From: Miscanthus floridulus
Lineage: Eukaryota; Streptophyta; Magnoliopsida; Poales; Poaceae
Reading direction: 5' to 3'
NCBI RefSeq assembly: GCF_019320115.1
Contig: NC_089589.1
Coordinates: 21,176,749 to 21,240,748, forward strand
DNA length: 64,000 nt
Below, one piece after another: positions 1 through 11,975 of this stretch (its first letter is position 1; each line of letters opens with the position of its first letter). The notes beneath the pieces were generated by a model that ran no database searches, was not told where the DNA came from, and worked only from the letters and a program-made list of their open reading frames with translations. Made by a program: the position numbers and the translations under genes.

Positions 1-2
1 CC

Positions 3-281
3 TTCCTTCCTAACATTGGTGTCCCTCGACCATCAAAGACTGGCCGGTCCACATCGATAGCCGCACAAGCACGCCTACAAGCTCAGTTTGAGGAAACACT
101 CCAAGTAGAAAGAGAGAAAGCTGCTAGGAAGCAGGAAGAGTTGCAAGCACAACTTCAAGCTCAACAGGCTGCACTTGAAGAAAACCAAAGTTTGCTGCGT
201 CAGACCCAAGAGGAAGTGAAGGGGATGCATACCAAGTTTGAAGAGACTAATGCACTGCTACGAGCTATCCAGAAACATTAG
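3..281 (+). CDS. Plant CACTA transposase, C-terminal coiled-coil fragment
   Basis: Reading frame 3 is open from the window edge to TAG at 279-281, giving about 92 residues. The first ~20 residues (FLPNIGVPRPSKTGR) are followed by a Gln/Glu/Ala-rich heptad region (QARLQAQFEETLQVEREKAA and onward) ending in LLRAIQKH. Basic-hydrophobic start plus a Q/E-rich coiled coil is the usual C-terminus of plant Ptta/En/Spm-type transposases; the catalytic domain would lie upstream, outside the window. It is immediately followed by an AT-rich untranslated stretch and the element's subterminal repeats, which supports the assignment. The function would be terminal-repeat recognition or multimerisation, inferred only from the family. 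It is partial because of the window edge, with no internal stop. Confidence 0.65.
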   Translation, partial: FLPNIGVPRPSKTGRSTSIAAQARLQAQFEETLQVEREKAARKQEELQAQLQAQQAALEENQSLLRQTQEEVKGMHTKFEETNALLRAIQKH

Positions 282-654
282 AAAGATTGAGGTAGGTATG
301 AATGCAGTGTCTGAGGATGATGCCTTTGCCTAAGTTTTTGCTACCTTGCTAGAACTTACTCTGTGGTTGGAACTTTGTCAGAACTATGTGCAATCTGTTT
401 GTATGTTTGAACCTTTGTGATGGAACCTCTGTATCTTTGAACCTCTTGTGGTGGAACATGCCTGATGGAACCTAGAACTATATGGTGGAACGAGTGTGCT
501 GGAACATGTTGAACCACTGTCTTCTGGTCTTGAATTTATGTGTATGCATGATGGCTTGACTGAATTGTGCATGATTTATGATTTGTGATGAGAATGTTGT
601 GGATGATGGCTTGGCTTATATGTATGTGTATTATGCTTTTATGAGCTGTGATGA
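282..654 (+). other. CACTA 3' untranslated stretch
   Basis: T/G-rich sequence with repeated 'tggaacct' and 'ttgaacc' words (about 405-520), consistent with the 3' UTR of the transposase gene. No coding potential is seen on either strand. Confidence 0.4.
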
Positions 655-1144
655 AAGATCAGTGTGTCGTCACTAAATATGGCTGCCATGCTCGTCATGA
701 ATGAGAGGACAATTTGTGACGCCATACAGTCGTCTCAAAATGTCTCTAACTACCATACAAAACAAGACAAAATTTAGGCATCACAAAATCCACATACTTA
801 TATATGATGTTTCCGTGTCGTAAAAAAAACTTATCTCAGACTATCCTCGCACGTACCATTTATGACGTTTCGTACATTAGGTGACGCATTGACCGACCAA
901 TATGTGACAGTTACAGTCGTCATAAAATATAACAATATGTGACGAAAAGACACAAACATCACAAAAGGTCATAACAATTTGTGACGGTTCTCAATATTAT
1001 CGTCACAAGGTACATTATGTGATGGCCATTATATGACGACTGGCATGACGCTGCTTTTTTTTTGTCATAAGACACTTTTTATGACCAATTTTGTAATTAC
1101 CATGACAGTGTGCTTATGTCATACAAACCAATTTTTTTGTAGTG
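655..1144 (+). repeat. CACTA subterminal repeats and 3' TIR
   Basis: Variants of TTTGTGACG(A/G) and its complement CGTCACAAA recur about every 20-50 bp (for example 712, 902, 948, 980, 1016), the arrangement of transposase-binding subterminal repeats. The stretch ends at the terminal repeat TTTTTTTGTAGTG (1132-1144). Confidence 0.7.
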
Positions 1145-3273
1145 CTCCTATACACCGTCCTCATCACCAAGAGGAAGCTACGCCACTACTTCAAGTCACA
1201 CCCCATGATGGTCGTGATGTCATTCCCCCTCGGCGAGGTCATCCAGAGCCAGAGCCAGGACGCCATGGGAAGAACCATGAAGTGGGCACTCGAGTTGATG
1301 GATCAAGGCATCACATATGCCTCCAGAACGGCGATCAAGTCCCAAGTGTTGGCTGACTTCATCGCGGAATGGACCGAGGTCTAGACGCCACCAGCGGTCG
1401 TCGATCAAGATTACTAGATGATGTACTTCGATGGATCGCTGATGAAGAAGGGCGCCGGCGTAGGGTTGGTCTTTGTATCACCCCTCGGGGTCCGCATGAG
1501 GTACATGGTTCGGCTCCATTTCCCCTCATCAAATAATGTGGCTGAGTATGAAGCGCTCATCAACAGCCTACAAATTGCCATCGAGTTGGGCATCCGACGC
1601 CTCGACATCCGGGGTGACTCCTAGCTGGTCGTCAACCAAGTCATGAAGGAGTCAAGCTGCCACGATGCCAAAATGGTTGCGTACTGCCAAGAGGTCCAAC
1701 GACTGGAGGACAAATTCGATGGCCTTGAACTCAATCACATCCCAAGGCACCTCAACAAGGCAGCCAATGCGCTTGCAAAAGCGGCATCCGGTCGAGAGCC
1801 AGTACTAGTGGGTGTCTTCGCTAGCGACCAACATAAGCACTCAGTGCACTACGAAGGGTCAGAACGGGCCGACGATGGCCCGCCTGATCCGGCCCTGGGG
1901 GCTAACCGACCAGCAGCTCCGTCTGGCCCCGAGGTCATGGAGCTTGAAGAGGATCCAGCGATAGAGCCTGACTCTATAGACGACTAGAGAGCACTCTACC
2001 TCAACTACCTCCTCCGTGACACGCTGCCGATGGACAAGACGGAAGCTCGACGGCTCGCCAGTCGCGCTAAGTCCTTCGTTCTAGTAGAGGGCAAACTCTA
2101 CAAACGAAGCCACACTGGGATCCTACAGCTCTGTATCCCCCTTGAACAGGGGAAGCTTCTGCTGAGTGATATCCACGGTGGGGTCTGCGGTCACCACGCC
2201 GTGCCTAGAACCTTGGTTGGGAACGCATTCCGACAGGGCTTCTACTAGCCCACTGCAGTAGCCGATGCCAAGCAGATCGTACGCACCTGCGAATGGTGCC
2301 AGTACTATGCTTGGCAAACTCACCTCCCGAGCCAGGCACTCCAAATAATCCCCATCACGTGGCCCTTCGCGGTATGGGGGCTCGATCTAGTTGGGGCTCT
2401 CAAGAAGGCACCCGGGGGTTACACCCACTTGCTTGTCACCGTAGACAAATTCACAAAATGGATCGAAGCCTGGCCGATCTCCGTGATCAAATCCGAGCAA
2501 GCCATGCTATTCTTCCTCGACATCATCCATCGCTTTGGAGTACCAAACTCCATCATCACAAACAATGGCACACAGTTCACTGGTAGAAAATTTATTCGAT
2601 TCTACGATGAACAACACATCCAGGTCGATTGGGCCATCATCGCGCACCCCCGAACGAACGGGCAGGTCGAGCGCGCAAACGGCATGCTCCTACAGGGCCT
2701 TAAGCCCAGAATCTTCAACCGGTTGAACAAGTTCAGTGCACCCTGGGTCGCTGAGCTCCCAGCGGTGCTCTAGAGACTGAGGACAACTCCCAGCCGGGCC
2801 ACCGGCTACACGCCTTTCTTCATGGTCTAGAGTTCTAAGGCTGTCCTCCCAACCGACCTCGACTATGGAGCGCCAAGAATCAGAGCATACGATGAACAGG
2901 GAGCCGAGGCATCCCACCAAGATGCCATGGACCAGCTAGATGAAGCTCGTGACATCGCCCTCCTCCGTTTGCCTTTAATGTCGGGGACCTGGTTCTCCGC
3001 CTCGTGCAGAGCAACAAGGACCATCACAAGCTCTCCCCACCCTGGGAAGGGCCATACGTCATTGTCGAAGTACTTCGGCCAGGCGCCTACAAGTTGAAAC
3101 CCATCGACGGCGAGGTCTTCACCAACACCTGGAACATCGAGCAGCTATGTCATTTTTACCCTGAAATAAACGCACACTTTTTCTTATCAGTTTTTGTCTT
3201 AAAAAAATCCCCGATCTTTAGTGACATCCGACCCCTGCAAATTGCGAGGGGTCGGACCTCACTCGGGGGCTGA
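1145..3273 (+). pseudogene. pol: Ty3/gypsy pol: RNase H and integrase (decayed)
   Basis: Frame 2 reads through the RT/RNase H junction (KRKLRHYF, FPLGEV), an archaeal-type RNase H (MMYFDGS at about 1419, NNVAEYEAL at about 1535), the integrase zinc region (HGGVCGHHAVPRTL, CEWCQYYAW), and the DDE core ([29 protein letters not shown]). There are seven in-frame stops, all TAG and all preceded by C: 1382, 1415, 1622, 1985, 2246, 2771 and 2828. Four stand where family members have Trp, two where Gln is expected. Near 2967-2973 a short deletion drops the YxxxLRRYH-type segment and shifts the frame; the C-terminal GDLVLR and SPPWEGPY motifs continue in frame 1 from 2974 to TGA at 3271-3273. Not functional. 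Confidence 0.85.
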
Positions 3274-3780
3274 TATAAGTACGTTTATCTCATAAACACT
3301 CTCTGTGTTATCTTTGCAAACATTCTCTGAGTTTTCCCTCCTTTCTCATGGCAAGTCCTAAGGGCTAGGATTTCGGGAACAAAATCTGAGTATAATTGGT
3401 AGGACTGTGGGAAACCCACGCCCTAGTGGTTATGGCCTCCTTGCTCACCAGCATGATCAGAATTGATTCGCTCGCACTCCAAGTTTTTTGTCGTAACAAA
3501 AGTTGAAAACTTGTTCATTTTTTTCACAAATTCATCGCTTACAAAGTGACTTCATCACAAAAAGGACTAATGTATTCATAAATACAAAAGAACGTTCACT
3601 CGAGGGCTCCCCCACAACTTATTCAATTACAGTTTCTGACCAGTCCTACTATGAGCACTACTATGGTCGTCGTGCCACGCTCTCCATTGGTGACGTCCTA
3701 CCGCTCCGCGGGATCCTCGAGGGCGCCGTCATCTGCAACGTTGAGCACCATGTCGGCGACTATGGTGCCCTCACCGAGGC

Positions 3781-3960
3781 ATCTAGGGACTACGCCATCG
3801 TGATCATCCGCAACCCTGACAACGGCACCTACATCGGGGCGTCCAGGGACTACACCATCGTGATCAGCCGTAACCCTGAGAACGGCACCTACGCCGGGGT
3901 GTCCAGGGACTACGCCACCATGATCAGCCATAGCCCTGACAACGGCGTCTCGGCGGGGGG
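3781..3960 (+). repeat. 60-bp tandem repeat, three copies
   Basis: Three consecutive 60-bp units in perfect register (3781, 3841, 3901), about 85% alike, each starting with a variant of 'GTCCAGGGACTACGCC'. Since 60 is a multiple of 3, the repeat leaves open frames on both strands; on the plus strand each unit would encode 20 residues of (A/V)SRDY...NPDNG type. Confidence 0.85.
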
Positions 3961-5294
3961 CGTTTCCCGCCGAAGAAAGACCACCACGAACGACAGCAAA
4001 GCCGACAACGCTCAGCACCCTATAGTGCACTCCCTCCTTCGATGGAGGCGGCCCCTTCTTGGCGAAGGCGGCCGATACCATCTCATCTATGTTGGATGAC
4101 CTCTAGCTCGACATCGCACTCTGGATTCATGAATGGATCTGTGAGTTCTCCTCCCCCTCGCATTACCCTCTCTCACTTAGGAATCGCCGCGACATACTAA
4201 CGTGCTCAGCGAGAAGGAGAAAGGAGGAGAGGTAGCGGCTCAGGAACAGGCGAAGGAATGGGACGAGAGCTCACCTCCCCCCCTATTGAAGGAAGAAGCG
4301 CAGCAGCTACGGAAAGGTGAAAGGTTGGGATGAAAAACTCTCTTTATTCCCCCATTCAATGCAGATGGGAAATCGATGCTGACGGGAATCCAAGGGGACG
4401 CGCCTAGACCGACGGGATGTGCTCTGGTCGACGAGACATTGCCCGGTCAAACAGGACGCTGCCTGGGCATGGCCCACCACTACCGTGCGTTGGGCGCGAG
4501 AATTAGGGCGCACCCGCATGCAGGCGACTCTCCGCTAACCCAGGCAGGACCATGAAACGACCCAACGACGGAACCCCCATCTAGGGTGGCCCAATGGGCC
4601 TCTTGGGTCGATCGGACGGCCCAGGTAAAATGATGAACGAACGACCGTTGAAAGATAAGCACCTCTGTTCACTTACTTTGCATGCTAATTTCATTACCGA
4701 GCTTCCGACCCTAGCAATGGCAGGGGCACGGACATCGCTCAGGGGTTGTAGAGAGTGTCTACTTGTTTAGACATCCTCATCGCCTGACCCCTCCTTATGT
4801 TAAAAAACCAGAGACACAGGGTGCGGGTGTAAAACTTTGAATAAAACTGGACGAACCGCTAGACCCTATGCCCCGGCGGCTACGGTGTTTTTGTTCACCA
4901 GCATAATTGAATTCACAGTTCCCCGTACCCCAAGCTTTTGCATCCTCCTTCTTGAGAAGGGTTCGGAGGGGTCTGCCTGCAGAATCTCCTTCAAGGAGAA
5001 GCTATCAGGTCGCTTAAAGTCAATCAAACGGCTCGAATCGCCATCGAGAGACAGAAATGAAAAATTGTGCTGCTCGTGCAGGTCACGCCGACCCCATCGC
5101 GAATGTTGGACTCGAACCCCGCACAAGCATGTCTGGTAAGAGCCTCTCATCACTCATACTGCTAAGGTAACACTACTGACCCTCGCTCTCATTTCAATTA
5201 AATCGTACATTAAACCCATACATCCAAACATTGTATATGCGATCGTCGCATCTCAATGCTTCATGTCGTGCCACGAAGCGGCACCCACCTCATT

Positions 5295-6260
5295 CGATAT
5301 GTGCGGCAACTGACCGAGGTTCGAAGGCTGACCCACAAAGGGCTCAAGGCCGCCTCGCGTCAAACAGAGCCAGGGGATAAAAACTGAGAGGAGCCCCAGT
5401 GGCCTTACTCGACCCCGCTCAGAAGCGGACAGGAACATCTCAACCTTTCTCGTTCGATTCTAACCTCGAGCCAAACCCATAGAATCTCCATCGAGGAGAG
5501 GCCAATGGGCCACCTTAGCCTATCGAACGGCTCGGGCATCTATTGGGAGGTGGGTTAAGAAGTAGTGGGATGCCACATAAGGGCTCTGCCGACCCCGTTA
5601 GCTAATGACGGACCCGGATCCCACATGAACATGCCCGTTAGCGATCTCATTGAGCACGACACTCGAGTCGTCGAGGCAAGTGTCGTTAACTCAGCCCCTC
5701 CGATTGCAAAAACCGAGGATGGGGTCACGCGCAAAACACGACCGACCCCCTATCAGACACCAAGGGGCTCAGGGGTTTGAGTCACTCGATCCGAGATCGA
5801 GAGACAGAGGTTCGAAGGTTGGCCCACGAAGGGTCCGAGGCCACCTCGCATCAGACAAGAGCCAGGGGGAAAATGCAGATGAGCCTCAGCAGCCTTTGCC
5901 CAACCCGCATTGAGGTGGATAGGGTCATCTCAATCCTTCTAGTTCAATCCAACCTCTTTCTGAGCCTATAGAATCCCCATTGAGGGGGAATCTATTGGAA
6001 GGCAGGTCAAGGAGCAACGAAATGCCACCCGAGGGCTTTGCCGACCCTGTTGCAAAGCAATGGGATCGGATTCCGTTCGAATATCCCCGCTAGCGAGCTC
6101 ATCGCACACGTCACTCGAGCCATTGAGGCAAGAGACGACGCCTCCACCCCTCCAGTTGTGGAAACCATAGACGGGGCGATAATCACAAAACGAGCCAACC
6201 CTTGACCGAATCCCCACCACGCGCGGGGGCACGGGGAAGTCCAGGCCAGCAATGAGACCA
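5295..6260 (+). repeat. ~500-bp tandem duplication
   Basis: The block starting 'gaggttcgaagg(c/t)tg(a/g)cccac(a/g)aaggg' at about 5308 recurs at about 5810, and similarity continues through 'gggctctgccgaccc' (5580 versus 6035) and 'cgacactcgag' (5655 versus 6110). The two copies are clearly diverged, so this is an old duplication within the 3' region. Confidence 0.65.
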
Positions 6261-6790
6261 AACGCACGGTCATGGAACGATCATCAAAATCCTAAGTAAG
6301 GGGTACGTGTGAATACAAGAGTAAGTTTGCTACCCTTGCTTCGGTCTCCAGTAACATCCGACCCCAGCGACCGCAAGGGGTCGGATCTCACTCGAGGGCT
6401 GATAAAGGTATAAATACCTTCCCTTATTTTTTTGAAATAGTCGTCGCATCAGACCTCTTCCTTGCGTTAAGGTTAGCGACAAGGTTTGTGGGAACAAGTA
6501 AATGAGCATGCCCGGTAAGACTGCAAGAAGCCTACGCCCCGACGGCTATGGTATCTCCGCTCACCAGCATAATCAAAACTTCCCCTTATACACCTCGGGC
6601 CCTATAGTTGTAACGAACGGAAGGGTCGGATCGCATAAACCTTTTCTCTCGAATGCAAAAGGGAAGAAAGTAAGATCAAACGAACGAAACAAAATTATGA
6701 AATGAAATTACAAAACTATTTTTGGACACGAAAAGCACCAACACTTGTCCACATATTACAGATAAATGTTTATCAAACTTATTCGACTAA

Positions 6791-9700
6791 CTACTTCCTC
6801 GGAGGGAGAACTATGTCTTTCAGCCAGTCCGCTAGGTTCCGCGCAATAGGAGTCACCGCCTTCTCAATCTCATCCAACTTAGAGTTTGCGTAGCCAGGCA
6901 CGAAGCCAAGGCTCATTGCCTCCAGGTTGATTTCTCGATCATAATGAGAGCGGGCAACGGCAAAGGCTTGGGTGATCCTGGTGTGAAAGTCGTCCTCCTC
7001 AAGCTGGCGCACCCGCACCGTGATACCCACGGCACAGGCTGCAAGTGAGCTGGTTTCCTCTGGCCGCACCACCCCCAGGTCATCAAAAACCACCCCAACA
7101 GCAGCGCGTAGGAGATCATGCTCATCACTCTCGACCTGAACAATCCCCCGCGCCTTGGCGAGCTCCATGCCAGGCCTAGCAGAAATGCTCTCAGCCTCTA
7201 GCCTTTGGGTCACCATGGTTCCAAGATCCGTCCAGAGGGAGTTGACCACCTGACGCGCCTCGTCGTGCTCTCGGATGGCCTAGCCGTGCTCCCCGCGGAC
7301 CGTGCCGTGCTTCGAACGAAGTCTTTCTACAGTTTGGTGTAGCTTGTCTCGCTCCCTGCATAGCCGGCCGATCTCCTCGGCGTCCTGATTCACCCTCTAC
7401 TGTAGGGCCGTGGAACTTTCCTCGGCTCTCGGCTTGAGATCCTGCTCCGTCTCTAGCTCAGATAGGAGGTCGATGGCCCACTCGACGGCCTCGACATCCT
7501 TCTGGAGCAGCTCGTCCCACTCCTTTTGGACCCTGGTGGCTGCCTCCTCATCCTGTTGCACCCTCGCCGATAGATCCTAGAACATCCCATGGATCTCCTC
7601 TGCGTCCTGACGTGCCTCGGCTTCCCGCTATTGGGCGGCAGCAAGCTAGGCGCTCACATGTCCATGCAGCCAGGCCTCCTCGGTGAGGCGGTCCCATTCC
7701 ACCTTATGCTCATGGAGGAACCAGGATTTCTCCCAGCTACGAGCGGTAAGGGACTAAAAAGAAGACCAGTATCAAAAATACGAAAATACAAGAATACATG
7801 AAGAAAAGATGAAAGCGAGAGGGAAGATCAAGCGGATACCTGGCTAGTGGGAATGATGATGTCACGTAGGATGCCCCTAGCCTGGCTCAAGGAATCCATC
7901 ATGGCCGAGAACCCAATGTCGAGACTCTCCCGCTCCATGCTCTCGGTAGAATCGTCGAGCAAGAGGAAAGTCGATGTCGGGTCCTGTGGAGCCATCCACT
8001 GGAGCGGCGGCTCACTCCGCGTGGGTGACCCCTCGCTGATCCACTCCACCATCGCTATGACGCCTAGGCCGCCGATGGCATGGATTGTGCCGCTTCGTCG
8101 GACATGACCGCGGCTGCATCCGGCTGCGCCTGGCTTGTCACAGTCGCGACCACCCCCGCTTGCGATGCCGGGGCCTCTGCTTGCGATGCCGCGCCCACCA
8201 CAAAAGGCACCATAGGCGCAATTGGCGGCTCCATCCGCTCCAACGTAGGCGGTGGAGTCACCTCCGCCATCGTCTGCTCGGCGACCCCCGAAGGCAATTC
8301 TTTAGCCCCAGCGCCTGCTTGACCCACCAAGGGCGCAGGTGCCACCGTGGGTGGTGCCTGACTGGCCGATGAGGCCGCAACATCGGCACCGCTCCTGCTT
8401 GAAACAGGAGCGACGTCGGACGACGACGTCCATTCCACCTGAAGAACGACGCTATTCTTGGGCGCCAGCGCTAAAGAACGGCCCCATCGCAAGATTCTGC
8501 AGGAGTTAAAAGGCATAAGGTCACACTACAAAATAGAAGAACAGGAAAAACAGAGGAATCGGTGACTTACGCTGGCGTAGTTAGGCGGTAGGAACTTTTG
8601 GGGATGAACCCCTAGATTCCTGCTCCAACTCGTCTGGGCGGGGCCGCTTCGAGTCTGCCCCCTGCTCCCGGGCTGGGGGGCTCATCTCCCTTGTCTCCGA
8701 GGGCACGACGGTGGAGCCACCCCTCTTTGTCGGTACATCGGGCACGGTGGCAAATCCGCCCGCCTCCATCAGCTCGTGGGGCGTGGCGGTAGATCCACCT
8801 CCCCCCATCCATCGGTCCTCCCATGGCACCCTGGGAGTGGCGGCTGATCCGCCCGCTCCCACTAGTCCTGAGGGTGGGTCGATTGTTTGGACCGTCTCCA
8901 CTGGCCACACGGACTCACTTCCCTCCGCATGGAACGGGAAGGGTCCCTGCGTGGGCAAGCGGGTGTCTGTCAGCGAATCCTCGCCCTCTAGGACATCCCA
9001 CTACACATCGGCAACTACCTCATCGAACTCCTCGCCGTCGTCGTCATCACTGCCTATCTCCTCTCCTCGCTCCCATGCTTGTTGCTTCCGTAGCATCTTC
9101 TTCTTCTTGAGCTCCCTCGTCTTCCTATCCCACTTGGCCACGGTGCAATTCATTGTCACCAGGATCCGGTCCTTCGGTAGTGGAGCCAGGCTATCCTCGA
9201 GGACGAGTCTCTACGGCTGGTCCCGCTATACCGAGGTCAGCATCAAGGGGATGGGAATTCAAGAAAAAAGGAGACACGGGGGAAAAGAACTTACAAAATC
9301 GATGAACCCTAGTTCTGGCCTCATTGCAGGATGCCCCGGCACCGGATACATGAAATCAAGGACAACACCGATGTTGTCCTTTGTAGGCTCCATCACCTCC
9401 TTGATGTGTTGCGCCACTTCAGTGGGGGGAGCGCTTCATCGACAAGCATCGTCCCTTCGAGCGACGCCCCGGGTGCCATCAGGTACAGGGGAAGCGCGCG
9501 GCTCATCATAGGCGCCACCCTCCGCGTATGGTAGGCGCCGATGATCCCCGATCCCTTCACGCCCCTCTCCTTCAGAATTTGGAGGGCGGCAAGATGGTCC
9601 TTGATCCTCTTCTTGTTTTTGTTTGGGACACCCCACTTCCACAACCCCGGGACCTCTTCGATGATGTGCCCAGAGAACACTGGCAAGGGGGCGGCAACGT

Positions 9701-10203
9701 CGTCCTTGACGTAAAACCAAAGCAAATGCCACCCCTTGTTGGAGGTCGACAAACGCATCGACATGTATTCATTTACCCGGTTGTTGCGAAGATGAACGCT
9801 GGCACATCCCGTCGACACGCTCAGCTCTTGCTTCCCATCCTGCTTCTTCGATAGATTGACGGCGAAGAGATACCACCACAGGTTGAAGTGGGGACTAATC
9901 CCTAGGAACCCCTCACACAGGGCGACAAATGCCGCAATGTGCTGGACCCCCATTGGGAGTAAGGTGCTGCAACTCCACCTGGTAGTAATCCAGCAGCCCT
10001 CAAAGGAACTTGTGAGCAGGTATGGTGAATCCCCGCTTGTGGAAGTGAGCAAAGGACACGACATACCCTTCGGGCGGCGATGACTCGTACTCATTGCTAG
10101 GAAGCCACCACTCCTCGGCGGGGGTTAGCGGATGAAGGAGGCCACGGTGAATGAGGCCCTCCAAGCGCTGAGGGGTGATGTTGGATTTGCACCACGGCTC
10201 CAT
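6791..10203 (-). pseudogene. Antisense gene of element 1, 'putative gypsy type transposon' domain protein
   Basis: The gene runs opposite to pol. Exon 1 starts at ATG 10203-10201 (MEPWCKSNITP) and covers the Transposase_28-like domain: EGYVVSFAHFHKRGF, LQHLTPNGVQHIA, ALCEGFLGISPHFNLW, ending at a GT donor after 9295. Later exons carry a Lys-rich segment (about 9150-9050), a Ser/Pro/Ala linker (8958-7828) and a long coiled-coil exon from acceptor 7753 to the stop at 6791. The last ~60 residues (EMSLGF-like, DWLKDI) are well preserved. Breaks: TGA at 10000-10002 (CGA expected), a 1-bp insertion near 9955, and several TAG codons in the coiled-coil exon where Gln is expected. A TATA-like box lies ~170 bp upstream. 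Function unknown; family membership is by pattern only. Confidence 0.7.
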
Positions 10204-10370
10204 TAAAACGATTGGGAGGGGGTGGATGCGAGTTTAACGACAGTTGCGATGCGGATATGGGCTTGACGGTGGCTGCAATGGGAGTGCGGGAAGCTCAGGC
10301 GATTGGCGGCGGAGGTTGTCGATGCGAAGGCGAAGAGGCAGAGTACAGAACCCTGGGGGCGAACCCTTCG

Positions 10371-10380
10371 GTTTTATAGA
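10371..10380 (-). promoter_or_regulatory. TATA-like box of the antisense gene, element 1
   Basis: On the minus strand the sequence reads TCTATAAAAC, about 170 bp upstream of the antisense ATG (10203). The same spacing is seen in element 3 (TATA 49818-49828, ATG 49974). Start site not known. Confidence 0.4.
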
Positions 10381-10820
10381 GGCGACGGATGCGAGAAGGG
10401 AAATCACCTGCCTAGGTCTTCGAGCCTACCACGATACACCGCCACATCACGTCGTGGGATATGCGCCCGCGATCCCTATCCTTTCCCACCAAAATCGCGC
10501 CGAACGTTTTGCCATCCCTAGGCAGACCAGGACTCTTTTCCCATGGAGGGGATACAGGTCAAAAAGGATTTTCTCCAGCCTCCCTTGGCCTAGGAGTTCA
10601 AGGGCCGGCCCAACAGTCTCGATGACCATCCCAACGAGGGATGGGCCCACGATTAGATAGAACTCAGGCACACAAGCCTCAAGGGAACCTCGATGCGCAA
10701 TCAAGTCCCAACCGGGTTAACCCTAGACGAATCCCCACGAACGGGATACCAGGGTTTACTTTAAACTGTCTAGTTGACAATAACCAAATCTCACAGCCAT
10801 ACCCGCGAAGGGTCCGAAAT

Positions 10821-11047
10821 TACCCCAAGGGTGATTCTATCCAAATCACTTGGGGGCTCGGGGGCTACACCCGACAGGTGCGCTCGCGCGCACCCTCTAG
10901 CGAATCAAAATACCCCCCGTGCGATTCTATCCGAATCACCCGGGGGCTCAGGGGCTATATCCGTCGGGTGCGCTCGCGTGCACCCTCTAGCAAGACAAAT
11001 CACCCCCGAGTGATTCTGTTCGAATCACCCGGGGGCTCAGAAGCTAT
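10821..11047 (+). repeat. Triplicated PPT-hairpin block next to the 3' LTR
   Basis: Three ~90-bp units each contain an imperfect inverted repeat, C-rich + GTGATTCT..., then ...GAATCAC + (T/C)GGGGGCT (10823-10858, 10913-10949, 11002-11037), separated by 'GGTGCGCTCGCG(C/T)GCACCCTCTAGC'. The last unit ends 10 bp before the LTR and supplies the polypurine tract CGGGGGCTCAGAAG. The other two are PPT-like duplicates. Confidence 0.7.
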
Positions 11048-11176
11048 TGTCGGGGACCTAATATCAGGGTACCCAATGAGGTGGAACTAATAACCATCGA
11101 ACATTGACGCTTGCGATCAGACAAGAACGTTACTACGCTTCTTGTCCGAACGACGAAAGATTGGTTCTGCCTTGCC

Positions 11177-11390
11177 CAACCCCCGAGGGCAGGCTCCGCC
11201 TCGCCCGACTCCCGAGGACTGGCTCCGCCCCGCCCGACGTCCGAAGGCTGGCTTCGCCTCACCCGACGTCCGAGGGCAGGCTCCGCCTCGCCCGATGTCT
11301 GAGGGTCGACTAAGCCTCGCCCGACGGCTGAGGGCAGGCCCTGCCTCACCCGATGTCTGACGGCAGGCTGCGCCTCGCCCGACGACTGCA
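11177..11390 (+). repeat. ~33-bp tandem repeats inside the LTR
   Basis: About seven units of 'ggcaggctccgcctcgcccgac' plus '(g)tccgag', diverged by single substitutions, GC-rich, in the U3 part upstream of the TATA box. Such arrays can act as U3 enhancers; that role is inference. Confidence 0.75.
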
Positions 11391-11965
11391 CCCTGCTCCT
11401 TCATAAAGACGAGCACAGGGTACGACCGGACATTCGAGTCAACCGTTGTACCGAGGACCATGCCCTACATACCTACAGGAAGGTACTGTCAGGATACGAC
11501 GGGACGGACGCTTTAGGCCCTTTTCGACCTGACAGAGCCCGAACAGTGTTGTAGGTGCTGACTTTTGTCCCACAGTGTTGTAGGCGCCACCATCAACCCT
11601 CGGACGCGGATACTAACACAAGCATACAACAACCACTACGATCTAAGACAGAGCTCACATCATCTACGATACTAACACAAGCATACGACAACCACTATGG
11701 TCACTTCCCCGTCTACTCCCCGCAGGGTCACAGCTTGGCTCTCTGGCACGCCGCACCATCCGCCGATGTAGGATGGGACGCACCCACTTGATGAAAGATG
11801 ACGGGGCATGGCCCTATAAGGATCAGCGAACACGCCATCTCTGATACGGTCTGTCATGTTAGCAGGGCAGGCACAGGGGAAAAGGAAGACCCGACTCCTT
11901 CGAAGGACCTTCTCTACCTTTGGTTTTTTCCTCTTTCTCCCATCTATAACCCCTGCCCCCTTTAT

Positions 11966-11975
11966 CTATAAAAAG
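11966..11975 (+). promoter_or_regulatory. LTR TATA box, element 1
   Basis: CTATAAAAAG in the LTR, preceded by a C-rich stretch and followed by 'acccactaaagagac'. Likely core promoter of the retrotransposon's plus strand. Confidence 0.5.

Larger units (their letters stand above)
1..1144 (+). mobile_element. CACTA (En/Spm) transposon, 3' part
   Basis: The segment ends with TTTTTTTGTAGTG, the reverse complement of a CACTACAAAAAAA terminal inverted repeat, at 1144. It holds the last exon of a coiled-coil transposase (3-281) and then a subterminal zone full of TGTGACG-type repeats. The next base starts Ty3/gypsy RT-RNase H coding sequence in an uninterrupted frame, so the element is inserted in that retrotransposon's pol gene. 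The 5' end and the left target-site copy lie outside the window; CTC at 1145-1147 is the expected 3-bp duplication but cannot be checked. Confidence 0.8.
3225..6600 (+). repeat. Repetitive 3' region of element 1
   Basis: Three diverged copies of one block start near 3228, 4690 and 6350. Each has a 'gaccc...ggggtcgga' inverted repeat, then 'ctca(c)tcgggggctgat' (a PPT-like tract at 3261 and 6390), then about 200 bp later a 'cgccc..gtggttatgg..ctcaccagcat' segment. Tat-lineage elements are known for tandem repeats in this region. The stretch also contains the 60-bp and ~500-bp repeats listed separately. No gene is supported, although a 198-codon plus-strand ORF (3503-4099) is open. Confidence 0.55.

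Noticed and set aside
5090..5165. tRNA-like sequence with a perfect B-box (GGTTCGAGTCC on the minus strand)
   Set aside because: The A-box is weak, the acceptor stem does not pair, and no cloverleaf could be drawn; probably chance within the 3' region of element 1.
8711..9511. 266-codon plus-strand ORF
   Set aside because: It is the opposite-strand shadow of the GC-rich linker exons of the antisense gene of element 1; composition is Ser/Pro low complexity.
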